A stretch of DNA of 64,000 nucleotides from Craspedostauros australis. Taxonomy: Eukaryota > Bacillariophyta > Bacillariophyceae > Mastogloiales > Achnanthaceae. Positions 1-11,246 of the stretch are shown here, piece after piece; the stretch's first letter is position 1; every line of letters begins with the position of its first letter. The notes under the pieces were generated by a model. It ran no database searches, was not told where the DNA came from, and was given only the letters and a program-made list of their open reading frames with translations. Location of the stretch: assembly GCA_026770025.1 (NCBI GenBank), contig JAMXDE010000003.1:620001-684000 (forward strand), read 5' to 3'. The translations under genes were made by a program, and so were the position numbers.

Positions 1-153
1 GTTTGCATCTCTTGGTGCTGGTGTTGTTATTTTGGTGGTGGTAGTGAAGGCTGTGAGATTGGATTGTTTGAGCGGTTTCTTGTGGATGAGTGCTTGAAGG
101 TCGTAGCTGTCGTCGTCGCTTTCAACTTGCATTCCCTCTGTGTCTGTGTTCAC

Positions 154-783
154 CTATGGGGGCGGGTTCTCATCCATGTATTGGCACCCCATGTAGTTCG
201 TGGCTGCTGCCCACAGAATGGTCATCTGGTTGGTGGCCATGGTCTGCCCGCCGGGCTTGAGCGCGTCCTTGAAGCATTTTGCCGGATCTGTGAGTGACAG
301 ATCAGCTACGAGTTGCTTTATGGCTACCCTCGCTGGGTCGTCTGGCTGTACCTTGGCTTTGCCCAGTCGCGTGGTGCGCCCGTCCATCACCGTTTGGAAA
401 AACGTCGTGGTTTCTTTGATGGTGGGCATGGCCGCTGACACAAGTGCCGTGTCCTTGCCCTCCCACTTCGCTTTCATGACGAGTGTTTTCTTCGTTTGGT
501 TGTGGAGTGCTCTCTCCTCCTCGCCATATACCTCCACTGGCTTGAAGCCTCTGGCTTGGCGTGCGATTGCTTCTTGCAGCTTTTTCCATCTCGCCGTGTT
601 GGGGTCTTTCCATGCTGTGGATACTTCTCCTCGTTTCTCCATCATTTCTTCTGCGTTTCCTTTCGGATTTGGTTTGGGCGGTGGCTTGGGAGAAGCTGTT
701 TGCACAGCCGGTCCTTGGGCATGCTTCATCTCGGTGTCGTCGACGATGTCGTCTGCGATTCTTACTTGCTTGGTCGTCTTCAT
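154..783 (-). CDS. Unrecognised ORF ended by an in-frame TAG, with the frame open beyond it
   Basis: This is an open frame of about 209 codons from the first in-frame ATG at 783 to a TAG at 154-156. I do not recognise the protein. It is Lys/Pro/Thr-rich at the N-terminus, with a PKPPPKPNPKG stretch, and then a charged helical part containing TARWKKLQEAIARQARGF and ends in a short MDENPPP tail. After the TAG the same frame stays open for 51 more codons to the window edge, with acidic, coding-like composition (QVESDDDSYDLQALIHKK). Upstream of 783 the frame is also open to about 1050, but without an ATG. The 5' end of the open frame lies a few bases past the 3' end of a tRNA gene. A gag-like retroelement remnant or an interrupted host gene are both possible. 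No protease, reverse transcriptase or integrase motif is visible here. Confidence 0.35.
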   Translation of the reverse strand: MKTTKQVRIADDIVDDTEMKHAQGPAVQTASPKPPPKPNPKGNAEEMMEKRGEVSTAWKDPNTARWKKLQEAIARQARGFKPVEVYGEEERALHNQTKKTLVMKAKWEGKDTALVSAAMPTIKETTTFFQTVMDGRTTRLGKAKVQPDDPARVAIKQLVADLSLTDPAKCFKDALKPGGQTMATNQMTILWAAATNYMGCQYMDENPPP

Positions 784-1048
784 TGTCGGTTTTGGATCTT
801 TCGTGTCACGTAGAGATTGCTGTAGATTGAGTACTGGTTGTTTTTTGGTTTGTGTGTTTTTGTTTTGTTCTAGTGTTATCGTTGGTTTCGTTTTTTCGGG
901 TTCTGGTATTATCAGGACTTGTACATATCCGTCAGAACCTCTTTGCTTTTGCAACACCAGCGATGATACTGTGGTTGAAACTACGTTCTGCCCAGCAAAC
1001 TGGAACCCGGGGAGGGCAAAAGAAAGCCCCTCACCAAGGCCCTCGTGC

Positions 1049-1053
1049 AAAAA
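1049..1053 (-). terminator. Pol III terminator of the tRNA gene
   Basis: A run of five T on the minus strand begins three bases past the discriminator base of the initiator tRNA. It matches the T-run at which RNA polymerase III stops and supports the tRNA as a functional gene. Confidence 0.75.
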
Positions 1054-1055
1054 TA

Positions 1056-1127
1056 TAGCTGCGAGTGGTTTCGATCCACCGACCTCCAGGTTATGAGCCT
1101 GGCACGCTTCCTCTGCGCCACGCAGCT
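1056..1127 (-). tRNA. Initiator tRNA-Met (CAU)
   Basis: Read on the minus strand, the 72 nt fold into a complete cloverleaf. The acceptor arm is AGCTGCG paired with CGCAGCT plus discriminator A. The D-arm region TGGCGCAGAGGAAGCGTG closely resembles eukaryotic initiators. The anticodon stem CCAGG/CCTGG carries the loop CTCATAA (anticodon CAU). The T loop is ATCGAAA instead of TTCGAAT, a hallmark of eukaryotic initiator tRNA, and position 1 is A. No intron is present. CCA is not encoded, as expected for a eukaryotic gene. Confidence 0.95.
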
Positions 1128-1591
1128 GTGTGTCAACTTATGTTGATGCTAATGATGATGAAATCTGAGATTAAAGTTTAACCATTGAGTGTGGCTCTAA
1201 GAACTTCTTCACACAAACGTGTTTCTGGTGATCTTCACACGTCCATCCACAAACGCAAACGGTAGGTCTCTCTCTTTGGGAGGCGCATCCCCAAGCTTGC
1301 CTCCTCACAACCATCGCAACCTTATTCATGCTCTGAGCTCGTATTGTATTGTATTATATTATTCTATACCATACAATACGGAGCATTCCACCATTGCTCA
1401 TCTTTGACCTCCGCGGGTTCATCGGCATCGCCCACATCATCATCAGAGCTGCCAGCGTCGTTGACATTGCTGTAGTTCGTGGCGACCGCTGTGATACCCA
1501 TCGTCACAATCGCAGCCAGCACTGGCAGGAGCATCAAGAGCACTAGTGCGAGTGCGAGTACGTGTACGAGTTCGTGGAGTCCTGGTTGATC
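1128..1591. other. Intergenic region with an imperfect hairpin
   Basis: There is no coding signal here. It holds an inverted repeat: left arm 1337-1349 (GCTCGTATTGTAT) and right arm 1371-1384, with one bulged base and a loop of about 21 nt. From 1540 the sequence is rich in GCGAGT/GCGTGT-like steps just ahead of the TPR gene and is probably its 5' UTR. Confidence 0.5.
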
Positions 1592-3106
1592 ATGGCGCAA
1601 ACGTCGGAGTCGTCGGGGCCATCACAGCCCCGATCTTCCGAAGAGGAGGCGCAGGCTGTGCCTGGCGCGAACATGTTCGTCACCACATCGTCGATCCTGG
1701 ACCAACTGAACAACAACCTCAAATCGCTGAGGAACGAAGGAGAGCAGCTCGAAGGACGCTTTGAGCTGCAGAAGCGCCTGCCAGATGGTTCCGCCGTCCC
1801 CGCTTCCAACAAGGACATCGCCGCGAGCGACTGCAAGACCAAGCTGCAGCAATCCGCGCAGTTCGTTGCGCAGCTTGCGCCCGAGGACCAGCTTCTCTGG
1901 GCGCACCAGCAACGTCAGATTGCGAATGAGACCTTCGCGAGAGGCGAGTACACGCAGGCCATGGATCTCTACCTCACCTGCTTGGTCGCCTGTCCCAAAC
2001 AGCCTGATCAGGAGGACGCGTTGCAAGCGATACATGAGGTGCCGAAGCACAAGGGTGCTGCTCTGGACAGGAAGGATCAGTTTCTGTATGAGATCGTCAC
2101 GCCGGTCCTCAACAATCTCTCCCAATGCGCTTTGCAACTGGGGATGTACAAAAAGGCGATCCAATTCTGTGATATGGCCCTGGTGGAACCGCCGGCAGAG
2201 CTCTCCGTCAGCAAGCCGCACGCTGGCAAAACAGTTGCTGCCTCTCACTCGGCAACGTACGTCGTTGATGTATTGAAGCATGTGTCGCAGCTTCGAAGTC
2301 ACGGCCGATTGCCGTACCTGCTGGATCCTCACGACTGCGCATCAAATGAAAGCGCTTCTACTGGCGTCGCTGCACCAACAGGGCAAACGCAGTCGCCGGA
2401 TCCGCTCCTGGCACTTTGCAAGCTGTATTTCAAACGGTCCAAGGCAAACCGGTTGTCTGGCAACTACCAGCAGGCTCGACAAGATCATCAGACATCCCAG
2501 GACTGGCTGGACCAGGCATCCACCGTCAATGATTCTTCTTCACCCTCCGCGGCAGACGCAGGCACTGCGCCTCAAATCACAACCGGCAACAGCGACGTCA
2601 ACTTGCCTTTGCCGGACACCGACTATTCCAGTTACCAGTCGGCGCTGGACAAGGAGCATCGCCTGCTGCAAAAGGCGCATCGCGAAGGATCCCGCAATGA
2701 GCAACGTCAGAAGACGGCGATGCGCAAGGCTATGGCAGCCACAGCAAAGATGGCAGAAGCAACGGCGACAGACTCATCACATGCCGCCGCAGCGGATGGC
2801 GTGTCTGGATTGGGCACTGCGCGGGAGTTTTCTCTATTGCGCGATCCCAGCGAACGACATCACAAGAAGAACCACAACAACACGAATGGAACAGATGCAG
2901 GTCAACAATCTCAGCGACAGCGGCAGCGAAGACGAACAGGATCGCCACCCGGCGTTGTGCTTGACGACATCGACCCTCGCGACTTATCGTACGTTCAGTA
3001 CTACTTCTATGTTGTCAGCCGCATCCTTGAAAGTACAATAGAATGGCTGGATACCTTCGAACGACAACCGCAGACAAAGGCAAAGACGAAGACCAAGGAG
3101 GCCTAG
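1592..3106 (+). CDS. TPR-repeat protein
   Basis: A 504-aa protein, probably cytosolic: no signal peptide or membrane segment is visible. Helix pairs with TPR-like spacing (A/G at the tight turn, Y/F and A at knob positions) appear at residues about 100-133 (LLWAHQQRQIANETFARGEY), 169-199 (NNLSQCALQLGMYKKAIQFC) and 272-308 (LYFKRSKANRLSGNYQQARQ). That layout is typical of protein-protein adaptors, including Hsp90/Hsp70 co-chaperones. The region after about residue 310 is low-complexity, with a basic Gln/Arg stretch, then a short helical segment ending in an FERQ...KTKTKEA tail. The ATG at 1592 is the first in frame; a GTG 30 nt upstream was rejected. The gene converges on the GRAM-VASt gene, whose coding end is about 215 bp away. 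The family is not resolved further. Confidence 0.8.
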   Translation: MAQTSESSGPSQPRSSEEEAQAVPGANMFVTTSSILDQLNNNLKSLRNEGEQLEGRFELQKRLPDGSAVPASNKDIAASDCKTKLQQSAQFVAQLAPEDQLLWAHQQRQIANETFARGEYTQAMDLYLTCLVACPKQPDQEDALQAIHEVPKHKGAALDRKDQFLYEIVTPVLNNLSQCALQLGMYKKAIQFCDMALVEPPAELSVSKPHAGKTVAASHSATYVVDVLKHVSQLRSHGRLPYLLDPHDCASNESASTGVAAPTGQTQSPDPLLALCKLYFKRSKANRLSGNYQQARQDHQTSQDWLDQASTVNDSSSPSAADAGTAPQITTGNSDVNLPLPDTDYSSYQSALDKEHRLLQKAHREGSRNEQRQKTAMRKAMAATAKMAEATATDSSHAAAADGVSGLGTAREFSLLRDPSERHHKKNHNNTNGTDAGQQSQRQRQRRRTGSPPGVVLDDIDPRDLSYVQYYFYVVSRILESTIEWLDTFERQPQTKAKTKTKEA

Positions 3107-3321
3107 CATGCTATCGCGACAACACAAAGAGAGAGTGAGTGTGTGTGTGTTACGAAGTTAAGTCGGTTGCGTACTCTAGCACACGTACTCAATCTTTCGA
3201 CGATATATATTATATCTGGGACCCATACATGCTTACTGCGATGGGCCTCCTCTACAAAAATTATTCCCACCATCAATCGCGAGCGTGCGAGACGTTGGGA
3301 TATGCCTGTCCTACTCGCACG

Positions 3322-5766
3322 CTACATCTCACCATCGCTACCACCGGCCGTCGCAGCAACGGCTTCTTTGAGTTGGCTCTTCATCATTGCTTCCAACAGA
3401 TTCATCAATCGGTCGTTTTGTGATACAGACGTCTTCATTTGTTGTTCCATCAACAAAATTGTGTGGCGGAATTGCATGTATTGCAGTACCACCACGATTG
3501 ACAACAGTAGCAAGCAAACATGTGCAATGCGATCCGAATACCTCCGATGCGCAGGATGCGCCGTCGCGCTTTCTGCTGCTGTTGCTCCTGTCGTCACACC
3601 CAGTGATGTTGGCGTCGGTGCCGAGATTGCCAGCGATTTCGTCTTCTGACTCATGGTCTCCACAGCTTCCATGACATTGACACTGTTAGTGTCGTGGTCG
3701 ATGCCGGTTTCATTCTCATGTCTCTCGTCCCAACTGCTGGTCTTGTCCATCTCCTGCAGTGCAAGTGTGGAGACGGCATTTTCGATGATTTGGAGGTAAC
3801 CCTGGAACCATTTCTTCGTTTCTTCGCGGCTATTCTTTTGGATCATGGCCTGTAGGATGGTGAATTTCGTGAATACCACTTGGAAGGACACCGTGAGCGT
3901 GCCTTCCGCAGATATGCGCCACTGGTCGAGGATGTGAAAACAATCGACCATCGGGATACCCTGCACCTGCGTCTTGCTTTCCATGACGATGCCGTGCCTG
4001 CCGAAGTGTCGTACAGTCTGTCGACGGAATGTCTTGACATGCGATGGTCCGATCGGTTTGTTGAGAGGATGGTCGAATTCGACCGTGCGTTGCAAGTCCG
4101 GTAGTGACGCTTGCGATTGCGGTTGCCACGGCGAGATCTGGATGCGAAGATCGCCAATCTTATCGCGTTGATATCGAGTGATAGCATGCGGTGCATCGTC
4201 CGCCAAAAACAGGTCGAAGAATTGCTGCGGCGAGCAGCCATCTAGTTGCATGGAGTCGACGACGACCTCCTTGAGCGTCTGGTTTTGGATGTTCAACCAT
4301 CTTCGTTGTGCTTCTTTGTCAGCGCTGGTGTTCCCACTTGACAGGTTTCCAACCAGACCTGCTTGTGCTCTTGTTGTGTGCGATTGCGTTGAAGTTGAAG
4401 CGAACTGATGGGGCACTGACGCATCTTGGTACGTTGGAGCAGCTGCGCCTGTTGTATTCCAGCGACGTGCATCCCCTATCACGGTGGGTAGAGGCGAGTG
4501 AGGTCTGCTTGTGCTTCTCGGGCTGATCATCGGTGCTTGCAAGCTCCCGCCTGTCCATCGTCTTTGCAGAATGCGAGTTGGATGCGGTGGTGATGAAGCG
4601 GGCGATGATAACAGTGGCGACGATGTCAATGCCGGTGTGTGCTGAGCACATGGGTCGATGAGTATGGGCACCGATTGGGAGCGAGGCCGAGCTGGGGCGC
4701 TTCCTGCTTCAGCCCCATCCAAATGCAAACTCATCTCGGAACAGAGATGCGATCTATTGCCATGTCGCGACCTCGCGTGATGCGATCCGCTGGCAATGGT
4801 GGACATGGATGCGAATGGGAATGTCGTGGTATGGCGGAGCGTTGGCGACGACGCCCCATTCGATGCCACGCTCAAATCCTCAGGTGTGCCAATCTCGGCA
4901 ACACCACCACCATCATTGTTGGGACCGTTGTCGCTGTGGCCATCCATTGAATGCGCAGCACGGTGCTGGGCCAGGATGCCTTGGAACCACTTGGCGGAAC
5001 TTTGATTTTCCGTAAATTTTTTGAAGACATAGTCTTCGCAATCCACCATGAAGATGCGAACGGAGGTGGATCGGTAGGCATTGATGTGCGTAATGTCTCT
5101 GAATTGCAGGCAGAGCCGTCGTTCGAAGCCGAAGATGTTGCAATAGTAGAGAATGGCGTGCGGCGTGACGAAGAGACGTCCCATGACGCGGTTGTAGGTG
5201 ACGGAGAATTCCTTGATGCAGGCTCCGACGTGTGCACCAAACAAGTTCTTGACAGTCTCGTTGCGCTCGTTGATCGCGGCTTGCATTGTTCGACTTTGCG
5301 ATGGTGCGGCTGCATGATTGTCACCACGCCGATGCTGCTGTTGTGATTGCCTCTGTGGGTTCCTTTGCCTTGGCGAGGTGGTATTGCCGGAATCTGTGGT
5401 TGGGCTCGGCCTGGAGTGGATGGCATCACCTTGTGGAGCCGCTTCCGTCACTGGTTGCATGGTTCGGTCGATACCATCATGAGCCTCAGCAGCACTGTCA
5501 TGTCCATCGCAGGAGTGCTGTTGCCCATCGCTGTTCTGCGAGACTTCATCGTGGCTGACGCTGGACGTGTCGACCGAACCATGCCTTTCTCGTGTCCCAT
5601 TGTGTTGAATATTGGTACCGTGGTGATCGCCATCATGCTGGCCATCATGCTGTTGCTGGTAGTTGTATTGAGGCTGCTGCATCGATTCCTCAGGCATCAG
5701 CGATGGCAACTCCTTGGTTTCGATCGTCTGTCCGAGCTGTGCTGTTGATGCGAAGAACACGGTCAT
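3322..5766 (-). CDS. GRAM-VASt membrane protein (Lam/Aster-type lipid transfer candidate)
   Basis: An 814-aa protein. Residues about 173-270 form a GRAM domain: NLFGAHVGACIKEFSVTYNR, then RLFVTPHAILYYCNIFGFE and a basic/aromatic tail ending KWFQGIL. Residues about 497-690 form a VASt (StART-like) domain: FFDLFLADDAPHAITRYQR, the KPIGPSHVKTFRRQT strand and VDCFHILDQWRISAEG. A single hydrophobic helix lies at about 744-766, followed by a short amphipathic, Met/Gln-rich tail. The N-terminal 170 residues and the linker at 280-490 are low-complexity Ser/Pro/His/Gln. GRAM-VASt-TM is the architecture of yeast Lam/Ysp and animal GRAMD1/Aster proteins, which are anchored in the ER and move sterol at contact sites. 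A sterol role here is inferred from architecture only. A second such gene lies at 18.2-20.4 kb. Confidence 0.88.
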   Translation of the reverse strand: MTVFFASTAQLGQTIETKELPSLMPEESMQQPQYNYQQQHDGQHDGDHHGTNIQHNGTRERHGSVDTSSVSHDEVSQNSDGQQHSCDGHDSAAEAHDGIDRTMQPVTEAAPQGDAIHSRPSPTTDSGNTTSPRQRNPQRQSQQQHRRGDNHAAAPSQSRTMQAAINERNETVKNLFGAHVGACIKEFSVTYNRVMGRLFVTPHAILYYCNIFGFERRLCLQFRDITHINAYRSTSVRIFMVDCEDYVFKKFTENQSSAKWFQGILAQHRAAHSMDGHSDNGPNNDGGGVAEIGTPEDLSVASNGASSPTLRHTTTFPFASMSTIASGSHHARSRHGNRSHLCSEMSLHLDGAEAGSAPARPRSQSVPILIDPCAQHTPALTSSPLLSSPASSPPHPTRILQRRWTGGSLQAPMISPRSTSRPHSPLPTVIGDARRWNTTGAAAPTYQDASVPHQFASTSTQSHTTRAQAGLVGNLSSGNTSADKEAQRRWLNIQNQTLKEVVVDSMQLDGCSPQQFFDLFLADDAPHAITRYQRDKIGDLRIQISPWQPQSQASLPDLQRTVEFDHPLNKPIGPSHVKTFRRQTVRHFGRHGIVMESKTQVQGIPMVDCFHILDQWRISAEGTLTVSFQVVFTKFTILQAMIQKNSREETKKWFQGYLQIIENAVSTLALQEMDKTSSWDERHENETGIDHDTNSVNVMEAVETMSQKTKSLAISAPTPTSLGVTTGATAAESATAHPAHRRYSDRIAHVCLLLLSIVVVLQYMQFRHTILLMEQQMKTSVSQNDRLMNLLEAMMKSQLKEAVAATAGGSDGEM

Positions 5767-8406
5767 GATTGTCGCTATTGCCTGTGAGCGTTGGTACCTA
5801 CTCTGATGCGTGTTTCAGCTCGTCCTTGTATTGCTATTGCTGTTAAGGCTGCCGATTGCTCTGGTGCCGTCTCTGGCTCCACCACGTTCCGCACTGTTGT
5901 TGCAGATGTGATTGTGATTATGCGAGTAGGCATGGAGTGCTCTCCAGTGATGTAATAATCACCTGCGTGCGCCTTGTTGCGATGGTGATGTCCTCCCTGC
6001 CAACTCGAAGCGAGTTTCCCACTGTCTCCTCTCTGATGCGTATGGGCGTTCGGAGACGAGGAGGCGGGTGTTCTTGTGATGATGGTGGGGAGGCGGGGAG
6101 GTGATGAGGTGACACCCAAGGAGCGGTGATGGACGCGAACTCTTCTTCGGTAAGTGACGAAAGGAATATCGCCGTGGCTTCACTCCAAACGGGTGTCGTC
6201 GTCGTCGTCGTCGTTGTTGTTCTTGTCGTTGTTGTTCCTCGTCTCTCCTCCCTTGTGTGTCGTGGACAGCGTGATCAACGATGATGCACAAAGAAAGGAG
6301 GAAAGACACGTCGTCCGCACCAGCCCGAGAGTGTTCACGCGCGAGCACACACAAGAAGGTGCCCTGGCACGCGGGTGAGAAAGCCGATGTGATACCGATG
6401 TGTCCAAGTTTGCGTCACATCACCTCCAACACACGACTGCCAACAGATAAATGCGAGAAGAAAAAAGACATCAGAGCAAAGCAAAACAGAACAGAACGCA
6501 GAGGGAACCCGCGATAAAAAGACATCCAAGACATGGATTCAAATGGTCCCGTGTTTGTTGTTCGATCGTGCGAGGGTTCCGTTTCTGATGTGTTCGCATT
6601 TTGTTGGGCGACGCGAATTCGAATGAAGCTCGTGGGTTCGTTTTCACTAGGTACTTATATAGTCATAACATGATGACGCCACATGCGGGTGTCCACAACC
6701 CAACCCTTTTTGGCGGTTCTGGACAGAATCGATTTGATTGGTCAATTGGTGGTCTGTTGCAGATGACATCATCTTCAACTCTGTTGGATCATCACGAGTT
6801 GATTGGGTCCGAGACTGGGATGCGGGACTCGGGGTTTGCGGGGATGATATCCTGACCGAAAAGATACCTTCAAGATCGGATGTGCAGTGCGGCAATCCGC
6901 CAGGCGGAGTTCTGGGAGGTCGGATCATACAAAGGATGTGTGACGCGGTGGCTCTAACAAAGCTGCGCGTTGGACACCAGAAGCGACGTGGAGAGGACGG
7001 TTTTGCTTGTTTTGATGTTTGTGTCTCCAAGGATTCTGGGAAAGACAAGGTCAAGAATTTCAAGCAGTGAGACTCGATCGAAGAGAGACACGATGCGAGA
7101 GCGCGTCGAGACTCGATCCAAGGGTGAATGACAAGAGAGAGGTGGAACAAGGAGGGTGCGACAAACCAAGGCAAGGGCAAGGTACGAGAAGAATCATCAC
7201 GAAAAGATCAACCGCAACAAGAGAAGTGGCAACGCCAAGACGCGGTTTATGTGGCGATCCGCGTGCATGGGTTGATTGCCAACAGAAACGTCTTTGATGG
7301 ATGCAGGAAGGGCCTGAAGAGTGACGGATGTGAAGTGAGCCTCGAGTTGATGGACGCCCTGCGAATTCGAGTACTCTATCCGGAAAGTGAGCATCGAGTA
7401 TTGGGAATTGAGCAGTCATCATCGAGGTGCCAAAGGAAGAACGGGCACGACGGTTCCGTTGGTGTTCTAATACGAGTGCAAGAAGAGTGAAGCTTCGAGT
7501 GCTCCTCCATAGAAGTAAAGTAGAGCAGAGCAGAACAGAGTGGAGGACTCTATTCTGCCTCATTCTGTCCTGCCGAGAGACCATCCATCCATTCCATCCA
7601 TCGGGACGGGAGGGAACGGAACGGGGAACACATCAAGGAAGGTCAGGTCGGATCGATGCGGTTGAGAGAGCAGCGTGCACAACACAGATAGACGAGCTAT
7701 CTGCGGTGCTGCGTCTACTGTCGGAATTCTATCGGAATCGCAGTCAGGGTTGAGACCTACATCGTCTGCGCCCACTGCAACCGTGTAGTAGTAGGAGCAG
7801 GAGGAGTAGGAGCAAGAAGAGAAACAGGAGCAGGAGTAGAGACGAAGTACTCGTGGCAGAGTAGCTGGTTCATTGCATCCAGCTGCTATCGAAGAAGGAA
7901 CATGGCCGATGATGGTGCCAATGCTCCGCAAAAGGATGATCGGCGTGAGTTTCCAATGTGCTGTCTACGACTACGGGTGAAGAGCTAGAGGTGGACATCA
8001 TCATCTTGGTTGCGTGGGAGGTTGATGTGTTGCGCGTTGATGGAAGCGTTGGCGGAAACGACGAAAGGAGGAGAACAAGCAAGAAACGCAGGGTGGTCGC
8101 AAGTTCCCGTTGGTTGGTGGAATTGCGCCAAAATGGGCGGCCACAAGCGACGTTCTACTTGTCATTGCAGTTGTTGATGGTATCTTGTGGGCGCATCTCT
8201 TGAATTCCTCTCATCTGTCAACTCACGTGTTGAATCCACACAGCATCGCATACTGGCACTCACACTTTGACAACCATCGTCATCTTTCATCTCGCTGGTC
8301 CGTCCATCTCGTTTTGCGGTGCTGGATCTCGCGCAATTCGGCGCATCTTGGTGTCTCGTTTTGATGTCTCCCAACGTCGCTGAACGCTGGACGCTGAACA
8401 CGCTGA
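5767..8406. other. Long region without a recognisable gene
   Basis: About 2.6 kb between the 5' ends of two divergent genes. Open frames of 100-180 codons exist on both strands but have low-complexity or arginine/serine shadow composition, no domains, and compete in overlapping frames. There are GTC/GTT triplet runs at about 6186-6240 and a purine-rich AGGAG-type tract at about 7785-7850. The first part probably includes the 5' UTR and promoter of the GRAM-VASt gene, and the last few hundred bases those of the Gln-rich gene. No tRNA was found. Confidence 0.4.
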
Positions 8407-8799
8407 ACAACGGCACGACTATGTTCTCGTTTCTCGTTTCACGGTTTGCAATTGACGTTTCGGAACGGAACAATCAAAGTGCGGGAATCAGAACTTGCCT
8501 CAACTCAACGACAAGTCCAGGTGCAGACACAAACGCAACCTCAAACCCAAACACATCAAGGCCAGGCTTCAGTGCAGACACAATCGTCATCGCAGCAGCA
8601 ACAGCAGCCGCAGCAGCAACAGCAACAGTTTCATGCTCGAGCGCAGACTCACGGGCAGCAGCAACCGCAAGCACCAGGCGCTGCTCCAGCGACTGATACA
8701 GCCGCGGGTTCATCCATCTCTGCTCCAGCGTCTGCGATTTCGCCTGCACAAGCATCTACATCTGCCTCCGCCCAGCTGATAGAATCCACGATACCCGCC

Positions 8800-11214
8800 A
8801 TGTCCGGAGCTCACCAGGAGGGCCAGCAACCACAGCAACAGCCACAAGCGCAGGATGAGCAGAGAGCGGAAACGGCCGGGGCAGCTGCCGCTATTGCCAA
8901 TGCCAAGCGAGAGCGGGAAGAGTCGCAGCCACAAGAACAGCCGCAGCAGGTTATGCAGGTTGGACAGCAACTGCATGGGCAGCAACTGCATGGGCAGCAA
9001 CACCAGCCTCAGCAGCAGCAGCAGGTACCCACTGGCCAGTCACAAGCAGCACCTGCGCAGGAACATGAACCTCCCGCACAAAGGCGAAAGCTCGATCACG
9101 GAGCTCCAAGCGGGCAGCAATCTCCACCAACGCAGCAGGCGCAGGCGCAGGGACCCGGAACGATACCACCAACACAGCAACAACAACAGCAGCACCACTC
9201 AGCCACCCAGCCTCAACCTCAAACGCGACCTCTTCACTACGTGCACCAACCTCAACAACAGCAACAGCAGCCAACGCAACCAACGCAACAGCCTCATTAT
9301 CGACTGCAACCTTTGACACAGCCACCAACACAAACACAACCGGGTCTGGCTCAACCCCAAGCACATGCACAAGCGCCAACTCAAACAGCGCAGAACCCTC
9401 CACAGCAAGCAACCCAAGCACAATCACAACAACAGCAACAACAACCACAACCACAACAACCTGGGGTCCAGTACACGGCTCAATTCCCCTACGTCCAGCA
9501 GCAGTATCAACTGATGGCAGCCACGGGACAGAACGTGTCTTGGACTGCTCAGCCAGGACAGTACGGAGCGGCAACAATGCAGCAGCAACAACAACCGCAA
9601 CAACAACAACAAGGAACACAACCCCAACGCGCGGCTCTTCACCAACCAGCAGGCGATGCTCCAGCCCAGCAAGGGCAGCAGCAACAACAACAACAACAAC
9701 AACAACCTCACCACCTGCTGCAACCGAACCAACCCCAACACAGCACGGGGGCAACACCTGTCACGCCCTCCATGCAACCGCTCCAGGCCCAGCAAGGACA
9801 ATCAGGCGGAGCTCAGCCAGCCACCCTCAACCTTCCCCAGCAGATGCAGGGCCAGCAACAACCACAGACGCAGCACCAGCCACAAATCGCCCAACAGCAA
9901 ACGCAGCATTCGCATCAGCAAACGATGGTGCATGCACCAGCGCCACCAGCCACACAGACCATATCACCTGCGTCTCTTTCGCTCTCTGGTTCGCCCAGCA
10001 TGCAGTCGCAACAGCCACAGCAGCTCCAACAACCCGCTGCTACCCAACAAGCCTTCGGACTGGCACCAGCTCATCCACAGACGCACCTCCAACCACATGG
10101 GCAGCTCCAACAGGTACAGCAGTCTCATATTCCACAAGCACAGGTACAGACACATGCGCAACAACAGCCATCACAAGCTCAAGTGCAACCGCAGGTACAA
10201 GCGCAAGCCCAACCACAGCATCAGCAGCAACCACAGCAACCAGCGCAGATGCATCAGCAGGCCTCCTACCTCCCCATGCAATCATACCTCTCAGCTCAGG
10301 CAACTTCGCAAGCGCATGCTCAGCCGCAGATGCAAGGAGCCTTCTTTCCCAACTTCTCCCTCATGTTCCCACCCACAAGAGCGGGACACTCGCCGTACCT
10401 CATGATGCCAACCAACCCGGTGCCTCGAAACCCAGGTGTCAGCCTTGCACTGAGCTGCGACGATGAAGCGCTCTCGGAGTATCAGATCCTTGTCCGGAAG
10501 CAGCTGGAGATCTTCGAGGCGCAGCAAGAGGACGTGGAATCCAACACGCAGGGCCGCAAGAAGCAGGTCGTGCTCGGTCAGGTCGGGATCCGATGTCGGC
10601 ACTGCGCCGGTTTCCCACTACGGCAACGCGGTCGTGGTGCAGTCTACTATCCCGCCAAGCTGCAGGGCGTCTACCAAGCTGCGCAGAACATGGCCAGCAG
10701 TCATCTCTGCGAGTCCTGTCAGGTCATTCCACCGAGTTTGAAGAGCGAGCTGCGGGCGCTGAGAGAACGCCGCGACACGGCCAGCGGCGGCAAGCAGTAC
10801 TGGGCGGACGGAGCACGAGCGATGGGAATGGAGGAGACGGAAGAACGCGGGCTGCGCTTGCGCAAAGCGGGCCAGCTTGGCAAGACCGCAGCGCCAAGCC
10901 AACCGGCCGCGCCCCAGTACCATTCGTCGGTCGTACCAGTCGCCCAAGCTCATCCGGCGTTGGCCACTTCCACTGTAATCCAGGGACAGCAACAGGTCCA
11001 AGACCGTCAGCAAGAACATCACCACGCGCAGCTGCAAATGGCCATCGCACAGTCTAACCAACCGACACAGCTACAAGCAGCTGCGCCACAGTATCAACAA
11101 TCATACCATCCTCATCACGCCCAGCAGCAACAACAACAACAGCAGCAGCAGCACCAACAGCAGCACCAACAGCAGCACCAACAGCAGTTACAGCAACATC
11201 ATCAAGCCGCTTCA

Positions 11215-11246
<32 letters not shown>

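Noticed and set aside
1056-1127. Interpretation of the tRNA sequence as a retroelement primer-binding site
   Set aside because: The full cloverleaf and a Pol III terminator are present, and the TGG expected before a primer-binding site complementary to CCA is absent.
9540-10466. 308-codon Thr/Ala-rich frame inside the Gln-rich gene
   Set aside because: It results from reading CAA/CAG/GCA repeats in another frame, and the Gln frame contains the conserved Cys/His module.
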